Source: Eukaryota sp. TZLM1-RC (taxonomy: Eukaryota; Metamonada: BaSk clade). From it: a stretch of 64,000 nt of DNA. The DNA is taken from positions 3,977,681 to 4,041,680 of the forward strand of contig JAUPSS010000001.1 in assembly GCA_040285825.1 (NCBI GenBank), in the 5' to 3' direction. The notes beneath the pieces were generated by a model that was not told the origin of the DNA, did not search any database, and saw only the letters and a list, made by a program, of their open reading frames with translations. Below, piece by piece: positions 23,906 through 34,087 of the stretch; positions within the stretch are counted from its first letter, which is position 1, and every line of letters begins with the position of its first letter. The position numbers and the translations under genes were made by a program.

Positions 23906-24398
23906 TTAAAGACATTATTTTCTTTCAAATATACTCTTACTTCGATGTTGAAATTAAAAAACCTTGAGAATTTTTTCAAGGCACATTTAGTGACCTCTCA
24001 TAAAGTCATAGATGAACTGTTTTCTTTGAAAGGAATCTTAAGTACATCCTTGTATTCATGGTTCATTTAGACTAATAATTTCTTCTAAAATATACCAAAC
24101 ACGTCTTCTGGATGTTGATTTAGGTGACAGTTTTGAATCAATTGCCATTGTTGCAGCTGCAATAAGACAGATAATACAACTGAAATGTTGACAAATAGTG
24201 TAAATAGAAGACCATGGAAAAGACAAACAGCGACTTTTACACACAGGCTTACCATGTGTCCATTTCACTAAAGCTTGTGGTATTGATTGTATCCAATACA
24301 GATTCAAATGCTTAGATAGTGATGGAAGAACTGAATGATGATAATAAATTATTGAAATCCAATATAGAAAAATTCTCATTTGCAGAAGCCACACTTGA
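23906..24398. other. Decayed sequence, not assigned
   Basis: Both strands contain coding-like scraps (for example a plus-strand VDLGDSFESIAIVAAA at about 24115-24165) but no complete frame. It is probably more mobile-element debris, and should include the promoter of the SEP-UBX gene at its end. Confidence 0.35.
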
Positions 24399-25520
24399 AT
24401 GGACCCGGTTTCCCAGTTCCTATCCATCTTTCCCGATGCTTCACCAGAAACTGCTAAACAGTTTCTAGACATAGCAAATGGTGATATAGAGCAAGCCATC
24501 GTTTTCTACACAGACAGTGCTCCTCCTGAAGCATTTCCAACATCTTCACAGCCTCCCTCTCGTCCCCCTCAACCCTCACCGCCATCACGTTCTCCTCAAG
24601 CCGCTCCCCCACAACGCAGAGTGGCCACACTCTCAGATTTCAGTGGTTGTGGCCCTCAATCATGTGAATCCTGTCCCAGTTCATGTAAGGATGAGCGTGA
24701 GGTCGAGTACTTTGCAGGCCATGGTGAAGGTGGATCAGGCGAATCCCTACTCCCTCCCCGGTCTCACAAAGACAAGGTTGACAACATAATTGCGCAGGCA
24801 AAACAGGGAGGGCCACCACCTGAACCAACAGAGCCTGCGCCCTCTTTCTTCCAAGGTGCCGGCTATAGACTTGGTGAAACAAACTTTATGCGCCGGGAAG
24901 AGTTCCAGCAACCTCCAGCTACGCTCAATGAAGGTCCAATCACCGTCAATGTCACTATTTACTCCAATGGTCTCCTAGTGGATGACGAAACATTCTTCTC
25001 CTTTAATGATCCTTCTAATGAAGGTATGCTTGATGCGATGATGCGACAGGAGATTCCACCACAGTTGCAGGATTTGATAAAGCAAAAAAACCGCGGTGGA
25101 CCTTTTAGAGCAAGAGAGATTTCCGTCCAATTAAGTGACAAGAAATCTGAGGAATACCAACCACCAAAACCAAAGTTTGAAGCGTTCAAGGGTCATGGTA
25201 TGCGGCTTGGTGCTACACCATCTAGACCTTCCCCTCAAGTTTCTCAGGCCTCTGTACAGAAAGCTCCCTCTAAACCTGCTGTCCCAGCTCCAAGTAATGG
25301 TGACAGGTGCAGAGTCAAGGTGCGATTGGCTAGAGGAGGGGTTGAAGTTTTCGAGGTGAGTAAGGAAGGGAAAGTTGCTGATTTGTGGAAGTTGGTAGCT
25401 TCACAAACTGGAAGTAGCAGATTTGAGCTCTATCCTCCAGTCCCAGGATCTAAGGCATTAGATAAAAACCTTTCTATTAGATCTGCTGGTCTTGTAAATG
25501 GTGTAGCTATACAGAAGTAG
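24399..25520 (+). CDS. p47/Shp1-like Cdc48/p97 cofactor (UBA-SEP-UBX)
   Basis: This 373-residue protein has the p47 family layout. The N-terminal UBA-like helix bundle begins MDPVSQFLSIFPDASPETA and ends near residue 42. A Pro/Ser-rich linker contains a Cys cluster (CGPQSCESCPSSC, residues 84-96). A SEP domain follows at about residues 182-235 (ITVNVTIYSNGLLVDD, SFNDPSN), then the C-terminal UBX domain from about residue 300 (CRVKVRLARGG ... SAGLVNGVAIQ). p47/Shp1 proteins recruit Cdc48/p97 to ubiquitinated cargo and membrane fusion sites. The usual p97-contact FPR tip of UBX is here LYPPVPGSK, so binding might be altered. It is a single exon, with length close to the family norm. Confidence 0.9.
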   Translation: MDPVSQFLSIFPDASPETAKQFLDIANGDIEQAIVFYTDSAPPEAFPTSSQPPSRPPQPSPPSRSPQAAPPQRRVATLSDFSGCGPQSCESCPSSCKDEREVEYFAGHGEGGSGESLLPPRSHKDKVDNIIAQAKQGGPPPEPTEPAPSFFQGAGYRLGETNFMRREEFQQPPATLNEGPITVNVTIYSNGLLVDDETFFSFNDPSNEGMLDAMMRQEIPPQLQDLIKQKNRGGPFRAREISVQLSDKKSEEYQPPKPKFEAFKGHGMRLGATPSRPSPQVSQASVQKAPSKPAVPAPSNGDRCRVKVRLARGGVEVFEVSKEGKVADLWKLVASQTGSSRFELYPPVPGSKALDKNLSIRSAGLVNGVAIQK

Positions 25521-26151
25521 CTAATAAAGTTGTAAGTTTGTGCGGAAATTGTATTTTAATTCCAAGTATTATTGTAAATATTGTAGTAGCACATATTGAT
25601 TGACTTTTCTTGACTTTTCTTGACTTTTCTTGAATTGAGTTCACAAACTCCAAATTTCTATCATTTTCTGTCCCAAAATCGTGAATTATAAAATAAATAA
25701 TCTGTTTATTTTATATAGATATATTGTCAAAGACTGGGCAGATGCTAAATACTGATGACCGCAAAAGAACTTACATTTTGAGCTTAAAGGAGCTTGATTT
25801 TTACTCTACTGGACTATAGAGAAAAGACTGTTGCAAGTATTTCACTTTAGTATCTGGGTATTATTTAAAATGTACGGTTTTCCTAAAAACTGATTCAACT
25901 TTTGCTAACCTTGTTCAATCTGGTAAAATCTGTTTTAAATTCAATTTGATTTATTTATATTTATTATCACCATTAATTTAACAAGCTAGAAGATCAATGT
26001 TAAACCAATCTAGCCAATTAGAGATTATTGACTTACCACCGCCAATGTTTTTCTGAATCTGACATGTTTTTTCTCAACTCTTGTAGAAATCAAATACAAA
26101 ACCAGCTGCTGGAAAATTGTGTTAAATACAAAATAAATTAAAAAAATAATA
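25521..26151. other. Convergent 3' intergenic spacer
   Basis: The spacer lies between the 3' ends of the SEP-UBX and B-box/SPRY genes. It contains a short tandem repeat, TTGACTTTTC about three times at 25605-25635. Nothing else is recognised. Confidence 0.5.
25605..25635. repeat. Short tandem repeat, 10-nt unit
   Basis: TTGACTTTTC repeated about three times. The second copy at about 61592-61626 carries one extra T in the last unit. Confidence 0.8.
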
Positions 26152-27249
26152 TTAAACCAATTCAATAACAGAATCAGGATACAAAACTTCAAACATCGCT
26201 AGATAAGATCCCTCTTCTACTTTCTTTACAAGCTCAATCCCTTTTCCTTCCACTCTCAGCTCTTTCTCCTTCAAATCCAACTCCAACGTCAGAACGTCAC
26301 CCATGCCCCACACCCCACTTTGAGAAAACGGTCCAAACTTAAAACCACCTAGGCAGCAGTTGAACTTATACAAAGACGGATCGTGAGCAATTCCGACAGA
26401 GCCGAGTTCCGATACTAGATTTTCTGGCATTATACCAACAATAACACCTGCATTTTGCCCATTAGGTGTGAAATAACGAACCTTCCAAGTGTATTTGTTG
26501 CCAGGGTCCATTCTCAAATTCCCCACGGTAAGGTACCACTGCTCATCCCGTCCTTTGTGAGTTACTTGGCGGTGATCAGGGGACAACACAAGTTCAGATG
26601 GAGTGTAATTGGAATCAAATAAAAGACCAGAAGAAGGGGAAGAAATGGGTTTGAAAAGTTCAGTAAAGTTATTAGAAAACCTCGCAGACTCTTCTTCAAG
26701 ATTGTCAAATAGAATGCGGTTCATCGGAATAATCTGATCATGAGTGTTTCCAAAAATAGACTCTGCTGAAGACACCGCCTCATTAGGATTGATTGGAGTA
26801 GCAGTGGAGAGTTGTGAAAGGACAGATTTATTGAGTGATTTGAGAGATTCAGATAACTGTCGTAATCGAACAGGGAGGTTGGCAGCAACTATTGCAACTT
26901 GGGTTTCAAACTTACGAGAACAACTATGCTCGATCGATTCGAATATGGAGTTGATTTTGAAGATAATGTGTGATAGCGGAACCGTTGAATGTAGAGAGTG
27001 GTTGAGAGAGCATTGAGGACACAATGCTGTCACGCAATCAATGCAAAAGTTGTCCAACATCTGCGAAGGATGGTGAGGACACTCAGTTGGTTTGTGTGGT
27101 GGCTGCTGAGAGATTGGGGTGAGAGTATGATCACTGAGTGTTCGGTAGGAGTGGATAGCAGTGCAGCATTCATCACACAAAACGGAAGTACACTGTGTAC
27201 AACTTGTTGTTGCAGTGCGAGACGAACATTCCAAACATTGGTCTTTCAT
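26152..27249 (-). CDS. B-box zinc-finger protein with SPRY/B30.2-like C-terminus (TRIM-like without RING)
   Basis: This 365-residue single-exon protein has two B-box-like zinc fingers. The first is at residues 5-41 (CLECSSRTATTSC, CDECC, H-x7-H) and the second at 57-95 (CPHHPSQMLDNFC, CPQC, HSLH). A helical middle follows (about 95-205), then a SPRY/B30.2-like beta-rich domain (about 225-365) with YTWKVRYF and VIVGIMPENL. TRIM proteins normally start with a RING; none is encoded here. Role: probably protein binding or scaffolding, possibly in ubiquitin signalling. No catalytic function can be claimed. It is convergent with the SEP-UBX gene. The copy at 62148-63238 is broken. Confidence 0.8.
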   Translation of the reverse strand: MKDQCLECSSRTATTSCTQCTSVLCDECCTAIHSYRTLSDHTLTPISQQPPHKPTECPHHPSQMLDNFCIDCVTALCPQCSLNHSLHSTVPLSHIIFKINSIFESIEHSCSRKFETQVAIVAANLPVRLRQLSESLKSLNKSVLSQLSTATPINPNEAVSSAESIFGNTHDQIIPMNRILFDNLEEESARFSNNFTELFKPISSPSSGLLFDSNYTPSELVLSPDHRQVTHKGRDEQWYLTVGNLRMDPGNKYTWKVRYFTPNGQNAGVIVGIMPENLVSELGSVGIAHDPSLYKFNCCLGGFKFGPFSQSGVWGMGDVLTLELDLKEKELRVEGKGIELVKKVEEGSYLAMFEVLYPDSVIELV

Positions 27250-28535
27250 TGAAATTGAGGAAAGTCCCGATAAATCAACATCTTCAACTCCAATATCACT
27301 TTAAAGGCAGACACAACAATTCGATTCTGCCAAAATAACTTACTGAAGCTTCTATTGATCCCTTATTCAACAATCTGTTCAAATATCAAAAAAAACGTTA
27401 GACAGTAGGTCAAAGTCCAATATTTTTAACAGAACTAAAGTTCACAGTTGCTTCCTTTGGTAAAGAGTTGTTAGCATCATTTTCCATGGTTGTTGATTGG
27501 GTTCAATCTTTTTTCGGTTGTTCTATGGTGGCGCGACTACTGAAATGATTCCACAAAAAAGGCAGATATCTTGAATTAGTTGCGATATTTTATTTTTGCA
27601 ATAGATAACTGAGTTCATAACTGCAAACTTGGTTTGGTTTGTCTAAGTTATGATGTGAGTATATTGTTATTCAGAGCCACAATTTGTTGAAGAGCCCACT
27701 GATTCGTACTTGTTGTTCGAAATGTAATGATAAAGTTGGTCACCAAGGAATCTTCCTTAGTTTTCAATTGATTGTTTACTGCATTTGACAAAGTTGTTAA
27801 ACGTATGGGAGAAATGTGTGGGGGAAGAATGGAAATTGACATAATCTCGATTGAACACACATATATTGAATAGAACAACAGGCCATGTTATGAGGATACC
27901 TTTTCTTATAACCTTTATTTATTCATCGATCCTTTAATTGTAGTTAAAATATTAAGAATTAGTGCAAATACGAAATAGAATTGTTACCTCCCATCTATCA
28001 ATTCATCTTTTTGGACTGTTTTAAGTGCATCAAGAAGATCAATTTTGTTGTCGTAGACAGTGTGAAGAAGGTTCAGGTGCCAAGATCCACGGAGAGAACT
28101 GGGGATTGTTGACAGAAGAACAAAAACATTTAAGAAAACATCAACATCGACCGTCACAAAATGGTCGTATCATTTGATTGTTGTGTATCATTGAATCAAT
28201 GAATCATTTCTCATTTAATGACTGAAATTCTTCCTGATTACATAAATGCAAATGCCTTTGGAAAAAGAATTGTTGAATAATTGAATATAATTAAGCCTGA
28301 AAATGTTCAAGAAGTTGTATTGTTTACCTTTAGAAAACAGAGACCTCTGTGAACATATTTTCAGTAATTTATTACAAGATTGTTTAGCTACAGTTGAAAT
28401 AGCGTCTGCCTATCTATTACCACTTTATTTGAATAATTGCAGCCGAGTGCAATGAAGAAACCCAGACACTGCTGTAAATACACAATCAAAAGGCAATCAG
28501 TTACAGTTGTCACTCATCTAATAACAAAGCATAAT
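27250..28535. other. Spacer with an unassigned minus-strand frame
   Basis: No gene is recognised in most of it. On the minus strand, about 28165-27984, an open frame of about 60 codons (HFVTVDVDVF ... SLRGSWHLNLLH ... ELIDGR, stop TAA) has coding-like composition but no start codon or family match. The 13.9-kb repeat reaches at least 28005, inside this frame. Confidence 0.35.
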
Positions 28536-29296
28536 ATGTCCAGCACCAGAACTTCCCGCAAAAGAAGAAGCTCTCAGCGGCAAAATCACAGAGCTTTCAC
28601 CACATGTGCAATCTGTATTGGTGTAAAACGTTCCGATGAAGATTGGTCTATTAAAATGACTCCTGCATGCGACCATGAACGAACATGCTGTGACAATTGC
28701 ATCAGAAGACATGTAAGAGAAGAGCTGATTCAAAAGAATGCTTTTCGTGATGTCCCTTGCTTACACAGCTCTTGTAAAGCTACAATGACCTTTAACACCC
28801 TGAAAAACTTTGCATCAGCCACAATCTTTGAAAGGTACGATAATATGTTGTTGAAACGCCTTGTTGAATCTATGCCTGAATTCAGATGGTGCGCTGCCAG
28901 TAGCTGTGGATGGGGGGCAATAATAGAATCAGGAGAAGAAAATCCCATCATTCACTGTATGGCATGTGCTGCCAAGACTTGTTACATTGACAGGGTTCTC
29001 TGGCATGAGGGTAAAACTTGTAGAGACTACCAAATTAGTGTGTATGAATCTGAGGAGAATGCAAATCGAAACTACATTAACCAAAACACCAAGCCGTGTC
29101 CTTCATGTAACCATGGGATTGAAAAAATAGATGGATGTGATCATATGACATGCAGTGTGTGTCAGTATGTTTATTGCCCTTTTGTAATCACAGATATGAA
29201 TTCTGTTGGCGTTGTTCGGCAAACTACAAAGGTGAGGAGGGTATTCGAGCTATTGGTAACACAGCACATGCTCGTAGTTGTCGTTACTATGCATAA
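28536..29296 (+). CDS. RBR-type E3 ubiquitin ligase, copy B, 2 exons
   Basis: Exon 1 (28536-29164) and exon 2 (29194-29296) join across a 29-nt intron into about 243 residues. RING1 (CAICIGVKRSDEDW), IBR and RING2 are almost identical to copy A. RING2 has the catalytic-position Cys in GCDHMTC and, after splicing, QYEFCWRC. It differs by an Arg/Ser-rich N-terminal extension (MSSTRTSRKRRSSQRQ) and a different last few residues (ARSCRYYA). I chose ATG 28536 because it follows the last untidy stretch; 28452 is an in-frame alternative. It lies on the opposite strand to copy A, about 6 kb away, so the pair is an inverted duplication. Copy C follows 244 nt downstream in tandem. Confidence 0.85.
29165..29193 (+). 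other. 29-nt intron in RBR copy B
   Basis: Same position as in copy A; GTATGT donor, CACAG acceptor. One base differs inside the intron (GCCC against GTCC). Confidence 0.85.
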
Positions 29297-29539
29297 CCGT
29301 TGCATACGTTCTAGGTCCGAAAAACTATGTAGAGTTCATTGTTATAAATCCACTACAAACATTGAAGTTACAAAATACTCTTGTCTTACAATTTAACGTT
29401 TTGATGGTTCTTTTGGTCAACCTAAAGTTTGTAAAAATAAATTGTAAATAAAATTTTTGTGGCCAATAATTCAAAAAAAACAAACAGTTTACAGTGAAAT
29501 TTTTAGATTTCCTGTAAGTCAAGTCTTTTAAAAACTTCA

Positions 29540-30242
29540 ATGCATCAAACCAGACGCAGACTGTCCTACAAATTCAAGCAATCTCAACATGTGTGTACTA
29601 TATGTATGTCTGACAAACCAAATAGTGAGGATTGGTCTGTTAAAATGACTCCTGCATGCGATCATGAACGAACATGCTGTGATGACTGTATCAGGAGACA
29701 TGTAAAAGAAGAGCTGATTTCAAAGAATGGTTTTCGTGATGTCCCTTGCTTACACAGCTCTTGTAAAGCTACAATGACCTTTGACACCCTGAAAAGATGT
29801 TTGTCAGTTGATGACCTCCAACGATATGAATTAAGGCTCCTTACACGATGTTTAGAGAGTGAAGCAAAGTTTAAATGGTGCTCAGGAACAGATTGTCAAT
29901 GGGGAGCAATATTGGAAGATGTAGAACCACATCAGACAGTTTTTTGTTCATCCTGTTTCTCGCAAACAGCGCTCAACACAAATGGGGAATGGAAGACAGA
30001 GAGCACATGCAATGGGTACTACGTTGGATTTCATCAATCGGCAGAGGAAAAGACCAACTTATGTTACATCAATGCAAAAACCAAACCATGCCCATCCTGC
30101 AAACACGCCATTGAAAAAGATGGTGGGTGTGATCACATTACTTGTGTCTCTTGTCGGTATGTCCCACCTCAATACTAACCTTATGTATGAATTCTGTTGG
30201 GCATGTTTAGGAAATTATAAGTCACATAGTAGCTGTAGGTAG
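29540..30242 (+). CDS. RBR-type E3 ubiquitin ligase, copy C, possible splice-acceptor defect
   Basis: The protein starts MHQTRRRLSYKFK. RING1 (CTICMSDKPNSEDW, CDHERTCCDDC) is close to copies A and B; the IBR is more divergent (WCSGTDCQWG, CSSCFSQTA). RING2 has CPSCKHAIEKDGGCDHITC. The conserved intron position starts at 30157 with GTATGT and contains a perfect TACTAAC branch site. Where AG is expected, the sequence reads TTATG followed by TATGAATTCTG, so the acceptor appears to be AT rather than AG. If spliced there, RING2 would end YEFCWACLGNYK and stop at 30240-30242. If not spliced, it stops at 30176-30178 and loses the last zinc ligands. It may be functional with an unusual or mis-sequenced acceptor, or a pseudogene. 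Confidence 0.7.
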
Positions 30243-30818
30243 ACTTAAGTAATAGGAAACATTAGTCTTGACATTAAAGAGGAGACTTGATGAGATGAAA
30301 ATTTGACAAAACATTGCACTTCAAATTCTCAAGGACATTATTTTCCAATTGAGTGAGACAATTCACTGAAAGCACTATTAAACTTTCTTTTAAACCATTG
30401 TGTGGACCGCTGGAAAATTGAGATTGTGAACTGATTATTACGATTTTTGTCTTGAACCAATGTTACAAACTAAAGAATTTAGTCAGGAAAATTGAATTAA
30501 TTATAACAAGATAATCAACTTACTATCAACAACAATTCAATCACTGTTATTGTATTATCGCAAATTAAGTTAAATGCTGGGTGTAAGTAGAACTGCTAAT
30601 GTGGATTTCTTATTTACCCAAATGGAAGGGTGGCCTTGGTTTTCACAATCTTACCTTATTGTATAATGTCAATTTCTGAAATATCATATTTTGTTAAACT
30701 CTTTTGATGCTGACTTGAGAAACTTATTTGAATTAATGAAACAAAGAAGATTTATCTGGAAACAGAAGTTTAATTTAATTGAAAAACTGGAGCATTATTC
30801 TCGATTGGTTGAAGAAAG

Positions 30819-31225
30819 ATGACAAATACTCAAATCTATCATAAAATTATTTCCAAATTTAAAAATGATGAAATTCAAGGAAGAATCGACACAATCATGG
30901 AGTATGAAGTACAATCTTCAATGAGGAATGTCATGTTGAATTCAGATAATATGAACGCTGATCATCATTGGCTGTCCACGTCGATTGATTTACCACCTAG
31001 AATCAGCAAGTTTGCAATTAATTCTTCCTTGACTGTCTTTCTTACTGCTGATAACCATTATCGAGGGAAAATTTGTCGAAAATGCCTGATGGATCTCAAC
31101 TAATGTCTGCTATGTGCTCATTATGTCAGTCCGGACCTGCTATTTTGTGTAACATTTTTTGCAGTTGTCAAAGTTATCGTATCACCGAAATACACAACAG
31201 ACTAAATGGAGAGATGATTCAATTT
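30819..31225 (+). pseudogene. Possible LINE-like C-terminal relic
   Basis: A 94-codon frame ends near CRKCLMDLN; the next frame continues MCSLCQSG ... CSCQSYRITEIHNRL. The C-x2-C, later C, then R-x4-H-N resembles the knuckle and following helix of the fragment at 21144-21830. The similarity is weak and frameshifted. Confidence 0.3.
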
Positions 31226-31821
31226 TAAATAGTTTTTTAACCTCTTTCTTCCTTTCCTAGATCATTATGATGTTAACTGCGTTTAACCTTATCACACAAT
31301 TTATTACGTAATTTTGACCTGGACTAACTCTTATCTCAAAAAATATTGATGAATCAAGAAGGAAGACAGTCCTGATTTGTGAGTTAACATCACCGATGGA
31401 ATAATATTAAGTTAGTAGACATACACTAGAAAGTACAAAATATCAGAGTTTTGAATTGATTTAAAAAGTTTCAGCAAGGGAAATAATTGCTAATAGCTGC
31501 ATTTCATTGATGAAGAGATTACTCATTCTAAAGTTTAAAATGAAAACCATTTGTAAAGAATTAGCATTTCAAGCACTCAATTACTCATATGGCATCTTTT
31601 CAGGTAGAGGATCTCGTATAGAGTTGACTGATGGAACAGAATGATAGAAACACTATGGGTGTTGGTTTAAAAGTGTTCAAGCTCAGTATTTCGTGTTAAT
31701 TGTTAATAGAAAAAATTGTTTTTTGATATTAATAGAATGTATTTCATAATAAAATTTTTTTAAGTAATGTCCCCACCGAAAAAGCTCTAAATAGTGTCAA
31801 ATAGCCGCTTTCAAACACGCC

Positions 31822-31848
31822 CGTCTGTTTTCGAACAGACGTTTTTTT
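31822..31848. terminator. Perfect 8-bp hairpin with TTCG loop followed by seven T
   Basis: CGTCTGTT-TTCG-AACAGACG, then T7 on the plus strand. A T run can end RNA polymerase III transcripts, and UUCG is a very stable RNA tetraloop, so it could mark the 3' end of a small RNA. I could not find A/B boxes or a known snRNA upstream. Confidence 0.35.
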
Positions 31849-32334
31849 CTCACTAGTTCATGGAAAACGCTTTGGAGAAAAGTTGAAACGAGCAAATGAA
31901 ATTTTTGATGAACAAAATCTAAGTTTCATTTTGAAGTCTAGCTATTTTTTTAATTTTAAAAAGAGTAGTTTCAATTTTGGTTCAGTTTTCCAATCCAACA
32001 AAACTAACTTATTAAAATATGGAAAGAATGATATCCAAGTAGAAAGAAGTGGTGGTTTCTTAGCTTAGTTTAGCTCTGATCAGTGTTTTCTTCTTTTAAA
32101 TAACGAAATTCAATTCTAGGTATTAGGGGCTCTACCTTACAGAATGAAGACCCTAGATAAAGACGATAAAAACTCTAGATTAGAGTCCATCATAATGTTT
32201 CAAAAGTGGAGGTCACCCTAGATGAACAGTTGGATAAAACATGCGCTGCCTGCACCAAATTAACTGAGGAAAATTGTTTTTGAAGAGAAGATAAAGAATT
32301 TTTTAAATAAATCCGACTAAAACATTATCTTTAT

Positions 32335-33723
32335 TTACTCTATTTTCTTCCTTGAAAAAAACCTAGATGTACTCAAAGTCATCAAAAACGTTTTAATAAA
32401 AGATTCTTGACTAAACCTCTTCACTGCTCTCCTTGCACCATGTTGTATGTGTGACAAATGATCCCAGTTACCAAGTAGAACAGTCCCCAACGCCCTTGCA
32501 TACTCCTCCACATCAGAGCAAAGAAAACCGGTCTGAGAACCATCTTGAAGAGGAATAACAATATCGGAGAGAGGGCCACCTGAGCAATGGGCAATGGGGA
32601 TAGCACCAGAAGCCATGTACTCTACCACAGAAATTCCAAAATGCTCGGCAGTCATGGCATGAAGTCCAGCTTTGGCAACCTGTAAACGTGCTAAAAGGTC
32701 AATATAAGCAAGATTTTCCTTGACCACAACAGAATCTTCAAGACCAAGTTCAACAATTCGCTCTTTAATACTATCAACCATTGCCCGATCTTTTGGACGT
32801 ACACTACCTATTAATTCTAAAACAGGTTTTTCGCTAAACTTATTTCCATATTTTTCCATCATAAATTTCCAAGCATCTAGCATTAAAAAGTGATTTTTTT
32901 CAGGCCTAAATTGGGCAACAGCCACGACCACGTTTTCTCTAGGTGCCAGTGGTAATCTTTTCATTGCACGAGTGTCGCAAGGGGGATAGACGATAAGAAC
33001 ATCATCTCTGTTCCATAATTGAGTAATGTGGTTATACGTCCAAGTAGAATTGACCATGACAACGGAAGTAAATTTGGATACAAAGAGGTAAAAAAATGAA
33101 AATAGTCTGTAATAAAGAATTTTAATTAAAGTCAATAATTTTGAATTCGCTACCCAATTGCGGTTGTTGTACAGTTGGCGCCGTGATTTAATTCGAGTAA
33201 CCATTTCAGAGGTGATGATTGGATAATGTACATAGCAAGCAACGTTGCTACCCCCAAACACTCTAAACAAAGGATAGGTGAATGCGCTGCCCATAGTGTC
33301 AATGTAATAAGAAGGGACAAAGCGGAGAAGACACTCTAAACCGACTAGTAAGGATGCGAATGATTGGAAGAGTAGAGTAAAGAAAGGGTAAAGCTTTGGA
33401 TCAAGAAGAGTTCTTGATTTGATAAAAATGAAATTGACAGGGGACAGCTTAACTCCAAAGCTGGATTGGGCTTTGGTGAGGATGGAAGTGGGAGTTTCCC
33501 CACAAGAACGTCCTGTGTAGACGTAAATCTTGAGTTTAGGGTCATGTTTCTGTAGTGCTTGAACAGCAAACCACAGCACGCGTTCCCCACCACCTGCGTC
33601 ATTGGCATACGGATGGAAAAATGCTACAGAATTTTTGACTTTACGAAAGCGTGAGAGTATAAAGAGTAATGTACATGAAGTAGTAAAAGCAAGAGCAAGT
33701 ATGCTTAGAAGATAAACATACAT
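32335..33723 (-). CDS. ALG11: ALG11 alpha-1,2-mannosyltransferase
   Basis: This 462-residue single-exon GT4 glycosyltransferase has an N-terminal membrane anchor (residues 1-25). The ALG11 hallmark FHPYANDAGGGERVLW follows it. The middle hydrophobic region (about 110-215) is the membrane-associated loop of the family, and FRPEKNH begins the second Rossmann half. The E-x7-E motif EHFGISVVE lies near residue 360. ALG11 adds the fourth and fifth mannoses from GDP-mannose to Man3GlcNAc2-PP-dolichol on the cytosolic ER face. The product feeds the pathway that ends at oligosaccharyltransferase, whose OST2 subunit is also in this window. Length matches yeast and animal ALG11 (about 490-550), slightly short. 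Confidence 0.95.
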   Translation of the reverse strand: MYVYLLSILALAFTTSCTLLFILSRFRKVKNSVAFFHPYANDAGGGERVLWFAVQALQKHDPKLKIYVYTGRSCGETPTSILTKAQSSFGVKLSPVNFIFIKSRTLLDPKLYPFFTLLFQSFASLLVGLECLLRFVPSYYIDTMGSAFTYPLFRVFGGSNVACYVHYPIITSEMVTRIKSRRQLYNNRNWVANSKLLTLIKILYYRLFSFFYLFVSKFTSVVMVNSTWTYNHITQLWNRDDVLIVYPPCDTRAMKRLPLAPRENVVVAVAQFRPEKNHFLMLDAWKFMMEKYGNKFSEKPVLELIGSVRPKDRAMVDSIKERIVELGLEDSVVVKENLAYIDLLARLQVAKAGLHAMTAEHFGISVVEYMASGAIPIAHCSGGPLSDIVIPLQDGSQTGFLCSDVEEYARALGTVLLGNWDHLSHIQHGARRAVKRFSQESFIKTFLMTLSTSRFFSRKKIE

Positions 33724-34087
33724 GGGATATAGGATTGATTACCAGATTTATAACTTTGCACTTTGGCCTCTTTGACTTCTTCAATGAATAAACGAATCTG
33801 TAGTGATTCTGGTACATCCACTCTAAAGCTTTAAAAAACAGTTCTATGATGCAATGTTTGAATTTAGAGATGTATACCTTAATTAAAATTTGTTTCAATG
33901 ACAACAGTCCAATTAACATTGTTGTATGACACTGAATGAACTCCACGTGTAATGGTTTTCAAGCAATAAGACGATTTAAATCTTATTTACATTCGAAAAA
34001 TCATTTAAATTAAATTGCATCAAATAATTTGAATTAGTCATCCCCCAATCCAGGTCTCCTTACCACCCAGGTCACGGATACAGCACA
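33724..34087. other. Divergent intergenic region, possible exon debris
   Basis: Between divergent ALG11 and the FxPxI-repeat gene. The minus strand has exon-like peptides (HSVSYNNVNWTVVIETN at about 33940-33885), but a stop blocks the nearest donor and no gene model holds. Confidence 0.35.

Larger units (their letters stand above)
14131..28005. repeat. Copy 1 of a 13.9-kb repeated segment
   Basis: From AGACCTTGACATTAGC at 14131 this segment matches 50087 onward nearly base for base to the window end (64000 corresponds to about 28005). The left boundary is sharp: the base before is A here and C in copy 2. The right boundary is not seen, because the window ends. Genes here are open, apart from the 2-nt dynein frameshift. 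Confidence 0.95.
30243..32334. other. 2.1-kb gene-poor region with relics
   Basis: No complete gene. Contains a possible LINE C-terminal relic (30819-31225), a strong hairpin followed by a T run (31822-31848), and a short frame at 31883-32068 with no match. The rest is AT-rich and unassigned. Confidence 0.5.

Noticed and set aside
24056-24499. 147-codon minus-strand frame as a transposase
   Set aside because: It overlaps the start of the SEP-UBX gene in antisense and shows no transposase motif.
33878-33960. Minus-strand exon-like peptide upstream of ALG11, briefly considered a COMM-domain protein
   Set aside because: A TAA precedes the only good donor, the central COMM strands are missing and competing frames exist; no gene model holds.
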